The notes under the pieces: model-generated
Databases searched by the model: none
What the model saw: the letters and a program-made list of their open reading frames with translations, nothing else
Told to the model about the DNA's origin: nothing
In this document: positions 62,008-64,000 of the stretch, piece after piece
Layout: the number at the start of each line of letters is the position of its first letter
Position numbering within the stretch: position 1 is the first letter of the stretch
Program-made: the position numbers and the translations under genes
DNA from: Candidatus Omnitrophota bacterium
GTDB taxonomy: Bacteria > Omnitrophota > Omnitrophia > Omnitrophales > JACROU01
DNA: 64,000 nt
Direction: 5' to 3'
NCBI GenBank assembly: GCA_029261035.1
Contig: JAJDCD010000023.1
Span: forward strand, 62,001 to 126,000

Positions 62008-62682
62008 TTATTTCTCTTTCAGTTTATACCCAATATAAAAACCCACTAAATGGGCTACAAATACGGTTAAATAGACCTGTCCCAAAATAGCCTCCATCAT
62101 ACTGAGCGTTCGAGCCATAGGGCTAAGAGGGACAATGTCTCCATAACCCAATGTCGTTAAACTCACAAAACTAAAATAAAAAAGATTTTCTTCTATTTGA
62201 TAAACCGTATCCCCAAAATCAAAAGCACCCGTGTTAAAAAGATAAAGCAATCGATAGAGAAAGGTCCAAAGAACACCTATTAATATATAAACTGAAATTC
62301 CCCCCATCACCGTATCTGCAGAGATTCTTTTTTCTAACAGCATCTTGTAAATAAGGAAGAGTATAGAAAATCCGATTAAAAAAGCGTATGAAATATAAAC
62401 AAAAAGTGCGAAAGGTTTCTCCAAAGAAACGGACTCTTGCCCCCAATTCAACCACTGAAGAGCAAAAGCAACACTCGCAATTCCTAATAAGAATAAAAAC
62501 AAAGTTTTTTTGAGATGCATAATCCGAAGTGTAAAGACAATGAGCAACAAAAATAAAAAAGTAAATACAGGACAATCTTCCGAAAAGAGATGAATTAAAG
62601 GCGCAAACAAAAAAAGTGCCACCAAAGCCAAAAGCAAATGAGTATATCGATTAGAAATAATATGCTCTAAAACAACCTTCAA
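62008..62682 (-). CDS. Two-pore-type potassium channel protein
   Basis: The 224-residue membrane protein has about six helices and a K+ selectivity filter TLGYGD (177-182) between the last two, with a following helix to the C-terminus, the Ion_trans_2 layout. The TTG start at 62682 is supported by AGAGG five bases upstream. The four N-terminal helices lack an S4-like row of arginines, so it is not voltage-gated in the usual way. It stands alone between the sugar set and the divergent fusion gene. Confidence 0.9.
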   Translation of the reverse strand: MKVVLEHIISNRYTHLLLALVALFLFAPLIHLFSEDCPVFTFLFLLLIVFTLRIMHLKKTLFLFLLGIASVAFALQWLNWGQESVSLEKPFALFVYISYAFLIGFSILFLIYKMLLEKRISADTVMGGISVYILIGVLWTFLYRLLYLFNTGAFDFGDTVYQIEENLFYFSFVSLTTLGYGDIVPLSPMARTLSMMEAILGQVYLTVFVAHLVGFYIGYKLKEK

Positions 62683-62780
62683 ATGAGCCTCTTTATATTT
62701 TAAGGTCTAAACCTTCTTTTTAAAATTGACGATGATATTAATTACTTATCTCACTCTATAAACAGGAGTTGTTGTCTCTT

Positions 62781-64000
62781 ATGTTTAATTATCAGCATTT
62801 AAGATATTTTCTTTACTTTATATTGTGTTTTAGCCTCGGCTTTACCTTAAACTCTTCTGCTCAGGCTCAAACAGAACTTCCCAAAAAGAATATTATCATT
62901 CTTATAGATGGACAGGACTCCTTTACAAAAAGCTTGCTCCCGGAAATAAAAAAAGAACTCTTTCTTGTCTCTAAAGGTAAATACGCTCTCTCTGATATCC
63001 AAATTTTGAATGGGGGTTGGGAAAAAGCACAAATTGAGCAAAATACATTACGCACACTTCAAAGAACAGATGTGGACCTCATTATCTCTCGTGGAATTTT
63101 TAGCGCTCAGACACTTCTTGAAGATCAAAGAAATATCCCTGTTATTTTGTCAAATATTTTTGACCCCAAACTTTTAAATTTGGAAACAAGGGCAAACAAA
63201 TCAACAACACCTAATCTAACTTATGTTGAAAAACAGATAACCATTGCAGATGACTTAAACCTTTTTCACAAAATCGTAAACTTCAAAAAAGTTCATATAC
63301 TTGTTGACCCCCTCTATCTTTCGTTTGCAAAAAAATTAGTTAAATCCATTTCCAAAAATACTTCTAAGATTAAAGTCATTCCCTATCAAACTAATGTTGA
63401 AGAAACTTTAAACTTCTTAAAAAAAGATAACTGCCAAGCCGTTTATTTAACGCCTTCTGTTTTATTAAGTAAAAATGAGTACAAATCCCAGATCGATGCC
63501 CTTAATCAAGCCTCCATCCCAAGTTTCTCCATGAATGGGGTAATAGATGTTGAACAAGGAGTATTAGCAGGACAAACACCTCAATTTATTCAAAAACTTG
63601 CTCGAAGAGTTGCCTTAAATGCAGACCAAATATTACAAGGAACAAACACTTCGGATATTTCTGTTCGGTTCAATTGGACATCAAAGTTGGTTATCAATCG
63701 TCAAACAGCAAGTGCATTAAACCTTTCAATTCCCTTTGATTTACTTTTAGATGCAGACGTTTTGTATGATGACAAAGGGACAGGAGACAAGCTTTCCATA
63801 TACCGAGCTGTCGAAGAAGCGACTCAAAACAATTTAAGCTTTCGCATTATTGATGAACAAATCAAACAGTCTCGTTACGACCATCTAACTAATTGGAGCT
63901 CTTACCTCCCTCAATTGGACTTTAATTTAGACTACGAAGTGAATGATTCCGAAACAGCAAAAAATAATCCTATAGCAAACAAAGAATTTTTTCAGTACGC
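62781..64000 (+). CDS. ABC-type substrate-binding domain fused to TolC-like domain (partial)
   Basis: This gene was read from the nucleotide sequence; it runs off the right edge. ATG at 62781 has AGGAG 12 bases upstream. A signal peptide (about 1-29) is followed by about 290 residues of the ABC_sub_bind type, including the closing SKLVINRQTASALNLSIP (about 302-320). From about 335 the sequence continues in frame with IYRAVEEATQNNLSFRI, then QSRYDHLTNWSSYLPQLDFN, the start of an outer membrane efflux (TolC) repeat. The fusion would place a solute-binding lobe on an outer membrane tunnel. Only 406 codons are visible. Confidence 0.85.
   Translation, partial: MFNYQHLRYFLYFILCFSLGFTLNSSAQAQTELPKKNIIILIDGQDSFTKSLLPEIKKELFLVSKGKYALSDIQILNGGWEKAQIEQNTLRTLQRTDVDLIISRGIFSAQTLLEDQRNIPVILSNIFDPKLLNLETRANKSTTPNLTYVEKQITIADDLNLFHKIVNFKKVHILVDPLYLSFAKKLVKSISKNTSKIKVIPYQTNVEETLNFLKKDNCQAVYLTPSVLLSKNEYKSQIDALNQASIPSFSMNGVIDVEQGVLAGQTPQFIQKLARRVALNADQILQGTNTSDISVRFNWTSKLVINRQTASALNLSIPFDLLLDADVLYDDKGTGDKLSIYRAVEEATQNNLSFRIIDEQIKQSRYDHLTNWSSYLPQLDFNLDYEVNDSETAKNNPIANKEFFQY

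Noticed and set aside
1-64000. CRISPR array
   Set aside because: The repeats found are dispersed palindromes, never regularly spaced short direct repeats, and no cas gene is present.

Overview
The window reads as one contiguous stretch of an AT-rich, Gram-negative-type bacterial chromosome. I infer a member of Candidatus Omnitrophota (OP3). The grounds are very large secreted multidomain proteins, a long tandem ThyX-like protein, a DUF1571 protein, system II cytochrome c maturation and a YdbH-YnbE-YdbL set. No rRNA or tRNA was recognised, so the phylum call rests on gene content only.

Layout. 1-1987: start of a complex I sub-operon (nuoJ-nuoK-nuoL, nuoL running off the left edge). 2.2-7.3 kb: first large secreted protein (1694 aa). 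7.4-11.8 kb: flavin reductase, ThyX-like protein, metallo-beta-lactamase fold hydrolase, a small membrane protein with cytochrome c, and a MazG-like hydrolase. 12.5-15.5 kb: leuCD, a DUF488 protein and a small gene behind a structured leader. 15.5-21.3 kb (minus): ccsA and resB for cytochrome c maturation, ydbH-ynbE-ydbL, and a PTPS/QueD-like enzyme. 21.6-29.4 kb: thiamine-binding protein, then a type II fatty-acid-synthase-like cluster (two hotdog dehydratases, FabG, an extended ACP, its own AcpS, two ketosynthases, a hydrolase and a DUF1571 protein). 29.5-37.4 kb: phosphatase, mutY, a secreted protein and gltB. 37.8-55.2 kb: two more members of the large-protein family (4284 aa and 1381 aa). 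55.3-62.7 kb: recN, Fur-box-controlled ftr1, a nucleotide-sugar modification set and a K+ channel. 62.8 kb to the end: an ABC-type binding protein fused to a TolC-like domain, cut by the window.

The most striking content is a three-member protein family sharing one plan: Sec signal, a Tiki/ChaN-like domain (D-A-H motif and G-G-F-H motif), then enzymatic or signalling modules separated by a short Ala-Ser-Ser-Leu-Gly-type motif, then a C-terminal domain ending in Ala-Ala. Modules include a kinase-like fold, a HExxH metallopeptidase-like segment, TPR, a GNAT-like segment, FHA, a macro domain, a histidine phosphatase, a methyltransferase, and a complete PAS-histidine kinase-receiver. I propose modular, possibly processed, polyproteins.

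The second notable signal is a roughly 150-bp composite fold-back element in three copies. Its inner core is identical in all copies, while its 19-bp arms are unrelated between copies yet self-complementary within each. Several other palindromic repeat families are scattered between genes.
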